A stretch of DNA of 64,000 nt. Source: Lineus longissimus. Lineage: Eukaryota > Nemertea > Pilidiophora > Heteronemertea > Lineidae. Where the stretch lies: NCBI RefSeq assembly GCF_910592395.1, contig NC_088324.1:11992953-12056952 (forward strand), given 5' to 3'. This document shows positions 28,301 through 38,498 of this stretch, piece after piece. Each line of letters starts with the position of its first letter. Positions within the stretch are counted from its first letter, which is position 1. A program made the position numbers and the translations under genes. Under the pieces are notes generated by a model. It saw nothing but the letters and a program-made list of their open reading frames with translations, was not told the DNA's origin and searched no databases.

Positions 28301-31300
28301 TCAACTTGATAGATTTGAAATTTGAATTTGATATGATGTTGAAACTTAGCCCTGGAATTAAGTATCAAGCCTTAAGGTCTGCTTATCTTTCTGAGATAAT
28401 TCCATGTTTTGGCAGTTACTGCTGGCCGCTTCAACCTTGCCCCAGGGGTTATTGCATCTAATCAGCAATGCTTTTATGCAGAAATCTGAATAAAGGTATG
28501 AGGTTTGATGTGCTGTTGTTCGTCTGATAAGATTTATTAGGAATTGAAAATCAGATTTTTTCGGAACCATTTTGGAGGTTTCTGTGGTTGTTTGTATCTT
28601 GCTCTTCCCATGGACTCTGCTCTTGTCAGATGGGTTGGTATAAAGGACTCTGTCTCAGTAAGTTATAACATTGCCTTTTGAAGGTCAGCTTTTGTTGGCT
28701 GGGCTGTCAGGGTTGCCTTCAATACTCTTTGGCACATTTATCGAGAATTTCTAAAAAGGAATCCAGATAAAGCTATCTGAAATATGTATGAAATAAAGTC
28801 TTACATAAGTTAATGCCTTTCCCCACAGATTTAGCTAAATCTATAAACTTATTGCAAACTTACCGACAGGCTCAAGCAAGTAGGCATAGAAGCCTTCTAT
28901 TTGTGCTTTATTTAATATACACTAGCCTTGGGCTATCAGTAGGCCTATGCACATATTCAGTGGACTCTAACTTGACTGTAGATCGGTAGGCGGAACAAGA
29001 CAACTAGGACAAGTCAAATTTGGGATTTATAATTCTTTCATGTATGTAAGCTGACTGATCATTTCACCTCAGATTCTTCAGCCCTGCGCATGCATGGCTG
29101 GAGATGAAGATGCAAACAACTGATTTCCTCAGTAAAGTATTTCTTGCCAGAGTTTGTGGTACCTGCCTTTAAGTACAATTATGTTCATACCTGTATATCT
29201 ATAACAGCCATGCACCTTTGAGGACCATCTCAATGTAAGTTTTTATCTTCAACACTGTCACACACTGTCATACAAGTTAATATACATCTCACTTATATTG
29301 TAAATTTCATTCAATTTATTGCATCCAATGAATTCATCAAGCTATTCTTTTTGTATCACATCACTCTGTACATCGATATGCTTCTAAAATGTTGTTCATT
29401 GATGTTTTCGAAAACTTCCGTTACCGTAAAGCCAAACAGGTCAAGAAATCACCCCATTGAGTTGCAAATTTAATGTCACATCAAAGTGTATTAAAATTAC
29501 TATAATACTCATTAAATGAACTCTACTATGATTGATTGAAGTTTCCCATGCAGGTACAATGACAGGATTACTATGGCATTATGTATAAACGTACAACCTG
29601 TGCGCTCCTGATAACAACACTCAGCTCTAATCTCACCGCTAACCCATTGTATCTATTCTACTTATAGAAACTCCGCCACCTTTACAACCAAGCGCCTGAT
29701 CCAAGTTTATTGAACGGCCTACCATCGCCGGAGAATGAGGGTGTCGATGGTGTTGACAGTGAGAATGATTTGCAGACATTGTTGACCAAGTCGGAGTCGA
29801 CTATTTACCCGAAAGACACGTACAGGAGTCATGAGAGTATTCCGACTCATAGACGTGATGTAAGTTTTACATTTTATCAATACCAGTACTCTCAGCCAAC
29901 TATATGTCATCACTATCTTTAGTCGTAGCAGCTCACTGTGGAGAGAAACTGGTAGTAAAAGTGTTTTAAAGGCATTGAAATGTTAGTTTTTATTCTCTTC
30001 TTTATCTGTCAGCACATGGCTTAAAACCAATTTCTGTATTGCTTACTTGTATATTACAGGAGACAACTCCAGAGATAGAGATCCCCACCCAAAATCTCGT
30101 CCGGGGTGAGCAGCTATATCCACCAAAACAACAGTATCCACCAAAGCAACAATTCAAACAAAACCAACAGCAATTCAAACAAATCAAGACCAGCCCAGAA
30201 AACTCCGGCCCTGAATCGCAGAGCTCAGGGAACAAAAGATCGCAAGCAAAGAATGCAAGACAAGGACCTGGGTCGCATAGTGTCACAAGTTTCCCCGATA
30301 GCTATAATTCGAATCAGCATGAATCCAAGGTTCACCCGAACTATGTGAGGCCAGGGGATACCGACAGCGGGTTTATAGGTTCTGAAAGCAGTAGAAAATC
30401 AGCCCAGCAGCAGTCTATTCATAAACAGAGGGAACAGCAAAGGTAGGGATATAGTTCAATGGGTGAAGAAAATTCAGCAATAGGTGTGTCTTGTTTGAAA
30501 ACCTAGAAATATATGTTTCACCAGGTCTTTTTGCAAGTATGTCCAGAGGATTCATGTGCCAGCACCATTTTAGGTAAAAAAAGCACGCAGGAACAGTTTG
30601 AATTACACTCCAGCTATCTTGTGTTTACACACAGCTCCAAGAACAAATGTCAAGTTGAAGTTGGGAATGAAATAGTTGCCCCCAGAACAGTTGTGAAAAA
30701 AGGAGGTACATGTAATAAAATAACTTATTTTCTTCCGCATTCCAGGTTGAATGACCCCAAGACTAAACTAGGCAGCTACCCTGAGGATACTGTTGCATCC
30801 TCCATCCCTCCCTACATCCCTCGGGCAGGACCCCCGCAGCAGCAGTGGACCGACAGTGAGCTCTCCTCCGCCCCCATCGACCGCAGGAGCCGCCAACCCC
30901 CCAGCCGCAACACCAAGCGGTCTATGTCATCATTGACCTCAGATGCAGGAACTCGACAGCGCACTAGGTCATCAAAACGGGGAGAGAGTCCACATCAGAA
31001 GCGGACGACACCAAAACAAGTGAAAGAGAGTGCTACTGAATCGGAACTTGAGACAGCACGATCTGTGAAAAGGTAAGGACAGGAATTCTGGCCAGGAGAT
31101 CATGAGTTTCGTTTGAGGTGTTTTAGAATAGAACTTGATACCTCACTGTTGACATGGTAACATGATGTTTTCATCTGATTCCTTTCCTCTGTTCTAGTGA
31201 GAAGATACGGCAGCTAGAGGATACTGTGACTCAGATGAAAGAGGAGTTACAGAGACAGAAACAGCAGCCTGTCCAGCCTCAAGCTCAACACTGGCAGATG

Positions 31301-34252
31301 GCGCAGCATCCATATCCTTGGTCAAATATGTACCGGCAGAACCAAACGTAAGTCATTGATGACGATATTTCTGGTAGCAGCAGTTGATTAGTTCACTCAT
31401 CAGGCTATATGGGATGCTCGTAACTCAAACGCCTTTTCATGAAGCAGGCACTCAGATTAGATACATGCCTTGCTTGTTTGCTGGCAAATACATGCACATG
31501 TACGCCAATCTCATTCATTGTATGTCTAATTTCAGTGCACCACAAGAGATGCAGTCTAGTGCCTACCCAGGTATATATCCTGGCTACCCTAACGCCCACA
31601 CTGAAATGAACCGTCCAAAATCATTCTGGCAGGACCAGGACCAGTACTCTGAGAAGGAGACTCACCGATCATCGTACGAAGAGTCGGATGTGCCTACGAT
31701 ATCGGAAGCAAAAGAACGCCATCGGCCAAGGAGACGGCACTCATTTTCGGAATTGGATAAACCACGCCATAGAGGAACGAGAGAGGACCTTGCGCGCCCT
31801 GCTCAACAAAAGTATATAACATCTGAATCTGCCAAGCGTGCAGAGTTGCGCAACTTCCATCCTAGGGAGCGAGACTTTGACTATTTAAAACGACCGAAAT
31901 ATGCTTCAGATGAGGTGGTCATCAGTAAACCGGGTAGACCTGTGCGCGTGTTTGCATCTCCTAAGGATTATTCGAGGTCACAGGAACGGGCGGAGTTAGA
32001 CGATGCCCGGAATCGGCAGATTTCTGAATATTTGTCACAAAAGGATCGACAGAGAGAAAGACAGGAGCAGGAGTATGGTGGGCAGGGGCGCCAACAGAGA
32101 GACTTTGACCGACGCGATGCCTCGCCGTCAAGGCGGTTGCCGGTCACAGACAATGACACTGTCGATTATGGTTACGGAGAAAAGTACACTACGCAGGCTC
32201 CAGAGGCAGAGAATCATTATCATTACTTGAGTGACCTTGATCATGATAAGGAGAGGATTGATCGAATGGTATTCGAAGCGCAAAAACGTGTCCAAAAGCA
32301 GGAAAAGCGACGCATTGAGAAAGAGAAAAAGGGGAAGAAGAAGCTTCCACAGTCAACAGAACAAGTGATTGCACCTGGGGTCATTGCTAGAACCTTGAAG
32401 TCACCTTGTCCTGCTTGTTGGGGCGAGGGCCAGCAGACGCATACAGAGATACAGTACCAGTCACCACCGCAGATGTACGGATACGCACCATCGCCTGTGA
32501 TGGGACAGCCAGCGTATGCTCCATCGCCTGTGATGGGGCAGCCAGCCTATGCTGCATCACCAGTCATGGGGCAGCCCGCCTATGCTGCATCACCTGTAAT
32601 GGGCCAGTCTGCTCCTGCGTACGCCCAGCCTGGTCCTGTCATGTTCACACAACAGATCAGTCCACCACAAGTCTCCTACATCCAGCCAGCATATGGAGCA
32701 GCAGTTAATGTGCCTTATGCCCAACAGGTGGCACCAGCTCAGATGACCAGTACACCTGCACATGCACAGTAAGTATTATAAAGCTATTCTTGGTTTAAGA
32801 GTGCAATTCTGTGTTGTATGAATGAGACTATGTCATGTAGGTTTACTAAGAGAAAATCCTGGCAAACCATACTGTGACATGGGGCAACCTCTCTTCGCTG
32901 CAATCCCCGGTTAAAAACAGTTCTTTTGAATTCATAAAGAGAAAGCTGTGTGTCAAATGATATCTATTCATATTCTGAATTTCTTCTTTCAGACCGGCTG
33001 AAGAAAAGGACACAAGCCCAATACTAAAAGTGCCCCTCAGAGTCTACACAAGTGACAACAATGTCAAATACTACGTACGGGAATACAGTGATGGCAGGTC
33101 CACGCCCACTAGGGGGCGCTCCAACGAGAAATCTTCCTCACTCAGAAGGTACGTAGATGGTGTTCCTCTCATTGGAGACATTTACATCAAATTGTACATT
33201 ACTGGTAGCATTTTTGCATGCAGCCTATCAATGGTGTGGGGCTTGCCGCCTGTCTGTTTAGATTACGTCTGTGTGATTTCGTAAATTTTTTTGTTTTGTC
33301 TTGTATTTGAAACATTACTGCTTTATACAATATTCACTGATCAACCTCTCCATCTTCCACAGAAGCAACAGCCTACCTCGCAAGCCACGCAAAAAATTAG
33401 TGCCACTTTTCACGGACGACGAGAGTATAGGGTTAACGACTGACCGAGATGACCATGTAAGTAGGATTTGTCGAGGGACCCCAGTGGTGATAAAAGGCAT
33501 TGTGTACAAACGCTGAACATCACCAGGCCTTGCAAACCTACTCCACTTTAGTATAGGTATAAATTGAATTATTACAACTTTAAAATAACTAACAAGGGTT
33601 GAGGGTGCATAGGTGTAGAAGTTAGCTGTCAGACTTATGTTTTATTTGAATACTTTGGCTGGGTTTGCCATGGTTGCACTAGCCTAGGTGTCACTGTTCC
33701 TTTTAAGAAAATGTAAACATTCCTTTGGCTACTGAAGTACGGGGGGTACCTCATATCATATGCTTGCTAGCTCTGACAGCCACATTAGTGAAGCTACATA
33801 AAACTGGTTCTGGTTGTGCATTGGTTAAAAACCTGGTCTGGATGCACATGGGTCAAAGAAGCACTGAGTAAAGCTTGTAGGCCATGTAGAGCTGCCACAT
33901 AGAGTTTTGCCAATGTGCTCAAACAATAAATATTCTGTCATTGATCAGTCCATGTGATATCGGCATATGAAGATGTAATGTGAAATGAAATTTTTGACGG
34001 GATTTTATTTTCACGGATTTCGCGAAAAATGTTTATATTTTGATTAAATTGAGATGAGTACAGGTGACATTTCTTTTTCATATTATCTTTCTGTAATTTC
34101 AGCATCGCCATAAGACGGACCCTCGCTTCAAAAACAGCCTCAGTGATGCTGTGAAAGCTGCTGCTCAACTGCAAAAGTTATCCAAGAAAATGCGGAACGA
34201 TGTGAAAAATGATTTAAAACGATCAATTCGTTCCAATCAGGAATGGACATAA
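13392..34252 (+). CDS. AKNA: AKNA homologue, complete, 16 coding exons
   Basis: AKNA was first named an AT-hook transcription factor and is now known as a centrosomal protein that anchors microtubules. Exons: 13392-13464, 19431-19700, 20016-21304, 24187-25192, 25775-25971, 26323-26514, 27123-27342, 27694-27842, 29668-29859, 30060-30442, 30746-31072, 31198-31347, 31536-32768, 32993-33148, 33363-33456, 34103-34252. All phases chain; the sum is 6,081 nt, 2,026 residues. Family signatures: the coiled-coil core LLTKYALAEVTIDQLRLGAK (about 808-827); a second conserved coil over exons 5-7 (about 925-1050); DTDSGFIGSESSRKS (about 1296); a short coil (about 1434-1455); a CPAC pair (about 1773); and a conserved C-terminal helix (FKNSLSDAVKAAAQL). 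The protein is about 40% longer than the human one, mainly through an acidic N-terminal half. Odd points: only one CxxC pair and no canonical RGRP AT-hook core (GGRPRNP near 703 is the closest). Start choice: exon 1 opens just after an acceptor-like TCTTCAG. Confidence 0.9.
14460..14465 (-). promoter_or_regulatory. Poly(A) signal of nested gene
   Basis: AATAAA on the minus strand, about 150 nt downstream of the stop codon of the two-exon gene nested in AKNA intron 1. Position and orientation fit a 3' end signal. Confidence 0.5.
14617..15134 (-). CDS. Nested two-exon gene, small zinc-ribbon-like protein
   Basis: I do not recognise this gene. It lies antisense inside AKNA intron 1. Coding exons are 15134-14876 and 14822-14617 (phase 1 junction), giving 154 residues. 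The N-terminal half is a compact alpha/beta-looking segment (QVAVRILVGNEVKEVWRFLA, YGELVQDIMDQ). The C-terminal half has CIFCGEN and YPQCDDCQ, i.e. CxxC-x16-CxxC, a likely zinc-binding ribbon, split by a run of five Asp. The start ATG sits 5 nt after a strong acceptor (TTCTTTCACTTTCAG), so an untranslated 5' exon lies upstream. The intron is only 53 nt with a weak donor (GTTG|GTGTGG) but a good acceptor (CATTTTTCAG). Without splicing, exon 1 would stop at 14847 after 95 residues in another frame. A poly(A) signal follows at 14460. Function is unknown. Confidence 0.6.
15557..15640 (-). other. Probable 5' leader exon of the nested gene
   Basis: A strong minus-strand donor (AAAAG|GTGAGT, exon end 15557) pairs naturally with the acceptor at 15140-15141 just before the nested gene's ATG, making a 416-bp intron. 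The leader contains an ATG whose frame ends after four codons (MAAR, stop), which is compatible with untranslated sequence. The upstream boundary is a guess. Confidence 0.4.
15641..19430. other. Remainder of AKNA intron 1
   Basis: AT-rich intronic sequence between the nested gene's leader and AKNA exon 2. It has a C homopolymer at 16276-16287. The open frames (the longest about 100 codons at 17807) have no recognisable homology and no exon-like borders. Confidence 0.5.
19711..19900 (+). repeat. tRNA-derived SINE-like element
   Basis: Ten bases after the AKNA exon 2 donor begins a tRNA-like head. An A-box-like TGGTTGAGTTG at 19718-19728 is followed, exactly 44 bp later as in a tRNA, by a perfect B-box GGTTCGAACCC at 19762-19772. 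A non-tRNA body follows. The head does not fold as a clean tRNA, so it is a SINE or tRNA pseudogene rather than a working tRNA gene. The 3' end is uncertain. Confidence 0.5.
20400..20510 (+). repeat. 18-bp coding tandem repeat in AKNA exon 3
   Basis: About six copies of an 18-bp unit encode a repeated (A/T)VRGSP motif, residues about 244-279 of AKNA, with later copies drifting (VQGLP, VGRSP). It sits in a low-complexity region between acidic segments. Confidence 0.8.
21305..24186 (+). other. AKNA intron 3, no further feature seen
   Basis: A 2.9-kb intron flanked by phase-0 exons. Two TAGGCCTA palindromes lie near 22333 and 22365. No additional exon could be supported. Confidence 0.6.
27843..29667 (+). 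other. AKNA intron 8, no further feature seen
   Basis: A 1.8-kb intron between phase-0 exons. It has two close TACATGTA copies near 27965 and 27978 and otherwise AT-rich unique-looking sequence. Confidence 0.6.
32482..32613 (+). repeat. 33-bp coding tandem repeat in AKNA exon 13
   Basis: Four head-to-tail copies of a 33-bp unit encode an 11-residue motif YAxSPVMGQPA (residues about 1798-1842). The repeat lies between the CPAC pair and the conserved C-terminal helix. Mammalian AKNA also has Pro/Tyr/Ala-rich sequence at this place but, as far as I recall, no regular repeat. Confidence 0.9.
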
Positions 34253-35547
34253 AAACTTTTGTACAAATATTTCGTGATAACAGATGTGTAGGATGGCTCA
34301 TGGGTATTCAACAGAAAACAAATCATGACCAGACTGTAAACAGTTGAAGAAAGTTTCAACTGTTCTGTGGCAGGCACTCTCACTCTGTCCCACCTTGATA
34401 TCTGTGCCTGTCTTCTGGATTGGGCTACAGGGTTGAGTTGTGTAATGCAATGATTCATCTGTGCATTGTGGATAGAAATAAGCTTGTAAACTATTCTGAT
34501 TCAACTGAGCATAAAGAGTAGAGGAGGTCATTTATATTAAGAGCTGAATGTACAAGTGTTTGGAAATGTGCTATACATGTCGATATTACGAATTGTTTGA
34601 ATTTAAGGCAGCATTATACTAAAAATATGATCAAGAGAACAATGAACTTCAAAGGCACAAGCTGCATATCAACAATAGGTATCATCAAGCGTAGATTGAG
34701 AGAAATCTAAGTTTGCTATCATGAATGGTATCAGTATATGGTATGGTATAGCTAATGGTGTATTATATCAGTTTAATGCAAAATCACCAAAATGCCAAAA
34801 TCCTGAATAAGGAGTTTGTATCAACAATCCAAAGATACTTCTTAATACCCTGGCATTTTTCCAGTTGGTACATGTATGTAACATCAAGAAATTATCAGAA
34901 AGAACTAGCCATCCAGGTCTTTATGCAATTATTATCCGTCCGTAGAGTAGAATTTGAACCAATCATGTGATCTGGATGTGCTGGTTCGTACAGGGTGTAT
35001 CAAAATGCATCCAAAGGCCCAGTTTTGACCTCGGTGTTGAAAGGTTATGTAGATATTAGATTTCTAGTTGATTTTTCGAAATTTTTCTGAATGAGTAAGT
35101 ATTTAGCATAATCTTTTTTAAGTAGTGTTATCATACAGAATGGTATATGTATCTGTATAGGCAATACATTTGAATGTAAATGTGGCAGCATTGCACATAG
35201 TTTGATGCAAAATAGAAACATATGGTTATGATCAAATTGAAATATCTCTTACTTATACCAAGAACAGATTTTCCTTCTTTTTCTGTTCTGGCTTCTGTAC
35301 ATGTAGGTTATTTAGAAACTTTACCAAGACCACTATTGTTGGATCTGTTGTGAGAGAGAAATTTTCGATCGTGATTTGATCTTGTCACAGATTTTACAAT
35401 GTAAATAGCAGTTTTGTTAATTGGCATCATTTATACAACAATTTGTACATTTATTGTATATTTTAGAACGATGAAAATAATTTGATAAATTATTTATAAG
35501 AACTTTTTGTTGCTGTGTCAGTTTCCATCTAAAGACGTCAGCGAGTT
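34253..35547 (+). other. AKNA 3' UTR / intergenic
   Basis: AT-rich sequence after the AKNA stop (TAA 34250-34252). I found no exact AATAAA on the plus strand before the tandem repeat, so the 3' end cannot be placed. There are two TACATGTA copies (near 34865 and 35296). Confidence 0.4.
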
Positions 35548-36280
35548 GGGAATGGCCTTGATGCGGTTTGAATTTATTGAGACATTCTATCTGTGGCAAG
35601 GTTGTGACCATCATCAAGATTACATCGACATTGACGCAGGAGCCCTATATCCATTAGGAAATGCCTTGATGCAGTCCCAAGTCCTGACACATTCTCTGTC
35701 TATGGCAAGGTTGCGACTGTCTTCAAGATTACATCAACATTGACACAGGAGCCCTATATCCATTAGGAAATGCCTTGATGCAGTCCCAAGTCCTGACACA
35801 TTCTCTGTCTCTGGCAAGGTTGTGACTGTCTTCAAGATTACATCAACATTGACACAGGAGCCCTATATCCATGAGGAAATGCCTTGATGCAGTCCAAAGT
35901 CCTGAGACATTATCTGTCTTTGGCAAGGTTGTGACTGTCTTCAAGATTACATTGACATTGACGCAGGAGCCCTATATCCATTAGGAAATGCCTTGATGCA
36001 GGCCCAAGTCCTGAGACAGTATCTATCGAATGCAAGGTTGTGACTGTCTTCTCGAGCATCTCCACATTGACCCTATAGACCAATATCCTTTAGGGAATGC
36101 CTTGATGCTGTCTCAAGTCCTGAGACATTATCTGTCTTTGGCAAGGTTGTGACTGTCTTCACGAGCACTTCCACATTGGCCCTATAGACCCATATCCTTT
36201 AGGGAACGCCTTGATGGTGTTCAAAGTTTGCCGTCATCAAGAGCACACTGACATTGACACCAGCCCCATGTCCATTTAGG
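35548..36280. repeat. 109-bp tandem repeat (about 7 copies)
   Basis: The landmark AGG(A/G)AATGCCTTGATG recurs at 35656, 35765, 35874, 35983, 36092 and (one base different) 36201, with a constant 109-bp step; a diverged first copy starts at about 35548. Central copies are nearly identical and outer copies are diverged, the usual pattern of a satellite growing by unequal exchange. It lies between the convergent AKNA and ASB genes and may be part of a 3' UTR of either. Confidence 0.92.
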
Positions 36281-36844
36281 ATGAAAACTGATAAGCAACA
36301 AGAAATGTTTTGCAATGCTAACTAAGTATATTTAAGCAGTCTTTACACAGTAAATTAAATCAACAGTCGTTATAATAACTACACACATAGAGAGCAAAGT
36401 TAATGTGGCATTATGAGAAAGTCTTAATCAACATGCACATATCCTAGTTATCACATTGTTTGAAGCGACACTACACGAAATATACATGTACATGAACATA
36501 GGAAAAGGAATTATCAACACAAGTTAATACCATCATAAGGTTGCCGTTCTGAGCCAATAATCACAGAATTGCTCTAAAAGATGCAAAGACTAGGCCCTTC
36601 CATAGCATCCTCATATACATGTACCTGCATATGCCTAGATTAGGCAGGTATTGTCAAATGAAAGGCTCTGAAGCTCAGCATGCTTCAACAGTAACTGGTA
36701 AGCAATTCAAAGCAAAGCAAGCTGACAGCCTCAACCTATAGCTTGACTGGTAATGAATGAGTTGCGAGAACTTTAGCAGCATGTTCTCTGTCCAGAATTC
36801 TCCCATTTCTGGCAGCAAGTTCGTTGAAGACCTTGAAATAATAC
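36281..36844 (-). other. Likely 3' UTR of the downstream ASB gene
   Basis: Sequence after the stop of the ASB paralogue at 36845. It has two TACATGTA copies (near 36483 and 36614). I found no minus-strand AATAAA here, so the cleavage site is unplaced; the nearest one lies near 35450, beyond the 109-bp repeat. Confidence 0.4.
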
Positions 36845-38296
36845 TTACTGGGCTTCAAAAAGGATATATGACTTGAGGATATTTGGGAGTGGAAGCCTTT
36901 CCACTTCAGTGAGCAGGTGGCTGCCACAGTTGCGTAGAACCTTTCTCAAGAGTAACCGAACAGAATTCTTTAGACCATGTGGATTAGATGCCGCCCTGGA
37001 CACACCCTCTCTGGCCAAACGCCACAAAACTCGACTAAGCCCATCTCTTGAGTACAAAGACATGTCCAAATTGAGAACCTCAGTTGCATTATACAGAATA
37101 TCCAAAATGTCTTCATCATTTTGAACATTAAACATCCCACTGAGGACGCTGAAGGGATCACCCTGAGAAGAGTCCGACCCAGGTGATGTAATATGCACAA
37201 TGGCACCATACTTGATCAAAGTGTGAACTACATCAAAGTCATAAGACTCGCGTGAGGTCAACAAATATTTCACCAAAGGCGATGGGCTTACTCCATCGGT
37301 GTAGTTTACATTGGCGCCATATTCTAGCAGCAGCCTCACTAACTTCGCCGGGACATTCTTCCGTCCGCAAGCTGTGCTCAACGCGGAACAGTGAAATGTT
37401 TGGTCAATGGCATCAACGTCGGCACCATGGCGCAACAACATTTGGCAGATCTGATACTTGCTCATTGCGGCATAACTGTGATGCACTGCCATTGACAACG
37501 GACTAGTTGTACTGTCAACGGGGAGAGAGGCATCTGCCCCAGCATCAAGTAGAAGTTTCACAATCTCAGGATTGCCACCAAAAATTGCATAAAAGAGCAC
37601 AGACTTTTTGTCAAAGCGCTGAAATTTGAGATTAACACTTGCACCATATTGTAGCAGAAGTTTCACAGCAGAGACGTTGCATTCCTTACAGGCCTTCATC
37701 AGAGGGGTCTGCCCTAGTTTATTGTAAACATCAGGTTTTGCTCCATGTTTGAGGAGGATTTCCAAGCAGTCAATGTACTCCAGGGCGACTAAGTTGATTT
37801 CAGATCCTCTGAAATACTCAGTGTCAGGTTTTGCACCGTGTTTGAGTAAAATGTCTGCACATTTTGCTTGGTTGCATTCCATTGCTAGACGTATTGGCTG
37901 CTCCGCTTTTGTCTGCTTACAGGCGGGGAGAGAACTTTGATCAAAATCAACGCGAGCACCCAACCGAAGGAGTTCTTCCAGGGCATCCACACACCCAAAT
38001 ATGGTACAGTAGTGCAGAGGAGTGTAACCCACTTCATCGATGGCATCGATTCTGGCACCAGCAGACACCAACTTAGACACACGTTCGACACTGTTATGAA
38101 ACGCTGCTATATGTAATGGACGCAGCCGCTTCGTAACGTGCATGTTCGGATACCCATCATCAATTGCTCCGTCGATGTCACAAATGAAGAATTTTGAGGC
38201 AACTTCTTTGATGACGAAGATCTGAGCTAAGCGTGGGTTGTAGTTGGTGAGCTCTGGATCAACACTGTCGTTTCTGAACATCCGTGGAATAGGCAT
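36845..38296 (-). CDS. Ankyrin repeat and SOCS box protein (ASB-type), downstream paralogue
   Basis: ASB proteins are substrate receptors: the SOCS box binds Elongin B/C and Cullin-5, and the ankyrin repeats hold the ubiquitination target. The single coding exon gives 483 residues. Ankyrin repeats fill about residues 55-400 (LRPLHIAAFHNS, GYTPLHYCTIFG, GQTPLMKACKECN, LLLDAGADASLP, LLLEYGANVNY). The C-terminus is a SOCS box (SVRLLLRKVLRNCG, then VERLPLPNILKSYILFE). The ATG follows a strong acceptor (CCTTTCTTTCCAG, exon start 38306) by ten bases, so part of the 5' UTR lies in another exon. It is a clear paralogue of the neighbour at 38499-39944, sharing the repeat order and an EINxxxLExxxCLExLL segment. 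The TAA stop overlaps a GTAAGT donor-like sequence (CCCA|GTAAGT). I cannot assign a specific vertebrate ASB number. Confidence 0.85.
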   Translation of the reverse strand: MPIPRMFRNDSVDPELTNYNPRLAQIFVIKEVASKFFICDIDGAIDDGYPNMHVTKRLRPLHIAAFHNSVERVSKLVSAGARIDAIDEVGYTPLHYCTIFGCVDALEELLRLGARVDFDQSSLPACKQTKAEQPIRLAMECNQAKCADILLKHGAKPDTEYFRGSEINLVALEYIDCLEILLKHGAKPDVYNKLGQTPLMKACKECNVSAVKLLLQYGASVNLKFQRFDKKSVLFYAIFGGNPEIVKLLLDAGADASLPVDSTTSPLSMAVHHSYAAMSKYQICQMLLRHGADVDAIDQTFHCSALSTACGRKNVPAKLVRLLLEYGANVNYTDGVSPSPLVKYLLTSRESYDFDVVHTLIKYGAIVHITSPGSDSSQGDPFSVLSGMFNVQNDEDILDILYNATEVLNLDMSLYSRDGLSRVLWRLAREGVSRAASNPHGLKNSVRLLLRKVLRNCGSHLLTEVERLPLPNILKSYILFEAQ

Positions 38297-38306
38297 CTTG
38301 TTGACC

Positions 38307-38486
38307 CTGGAAAGAAAGGGACAGACTGAGAATCAAATGATTGCACCATTTGCGCATTGTACAAAAACAACTTTGGTAGAAAGATTCACATCACTATCAC
38401 CACATCGCACAAGCATCATAACAGCTAATTATCACACATTTCCTTGTGGTTGCTATTCTGTATGGTCGAGGATGCCAATTACTTAC
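38307..38486 (-). other. 180-bp intron linking the two ASB cistrons
   Basis: On the minus strand a consensus donor TTTAG|GTAAGT begins 12 bp after the stop codon of the upstream ASB gene. A strong acceptor with a pyrimidine tract (TGTCCCTTTCTTTCCAG) ends ten bases before the ATG of the downstream ASB gene. Splicing them would give one mRNA with both reading frames, with only 22 nt between stop and start. Confidence 0.55.
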
Positions 38487-38498
38487 CTAAAGTTATCC

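Noticed and set aside
30513-30745. N-terminal part of a 187-codon ORF before AKNA exon 11
   Set aside because: This is intron read-through. A clear acceptor (GCATTCCAG) starts the exon at 30746 and the phase-2 join with exon 10 needs it.
31384-31535. First 50 codons of the 462-codon ORF at AKNA exon 13
   Set aside because: They lie upstream of the acceptor TAATTTCAG at 31535 and break the match to the family; intron read-through.
35548-36280. CRISPR-like array
   Set aside because: The whole 109-bp unit repeats, with no short repeat and unique spacers, in an animal genome; it is a minisatellite.
36736-36844. Extension of the downstream ASB gene past its TAA by splicing at the overlapping GTAAGT
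   Set aside because: The only nearby acceptor would give an intron of about 40 nt, too short, and the SOCS box is already complete at the stop.
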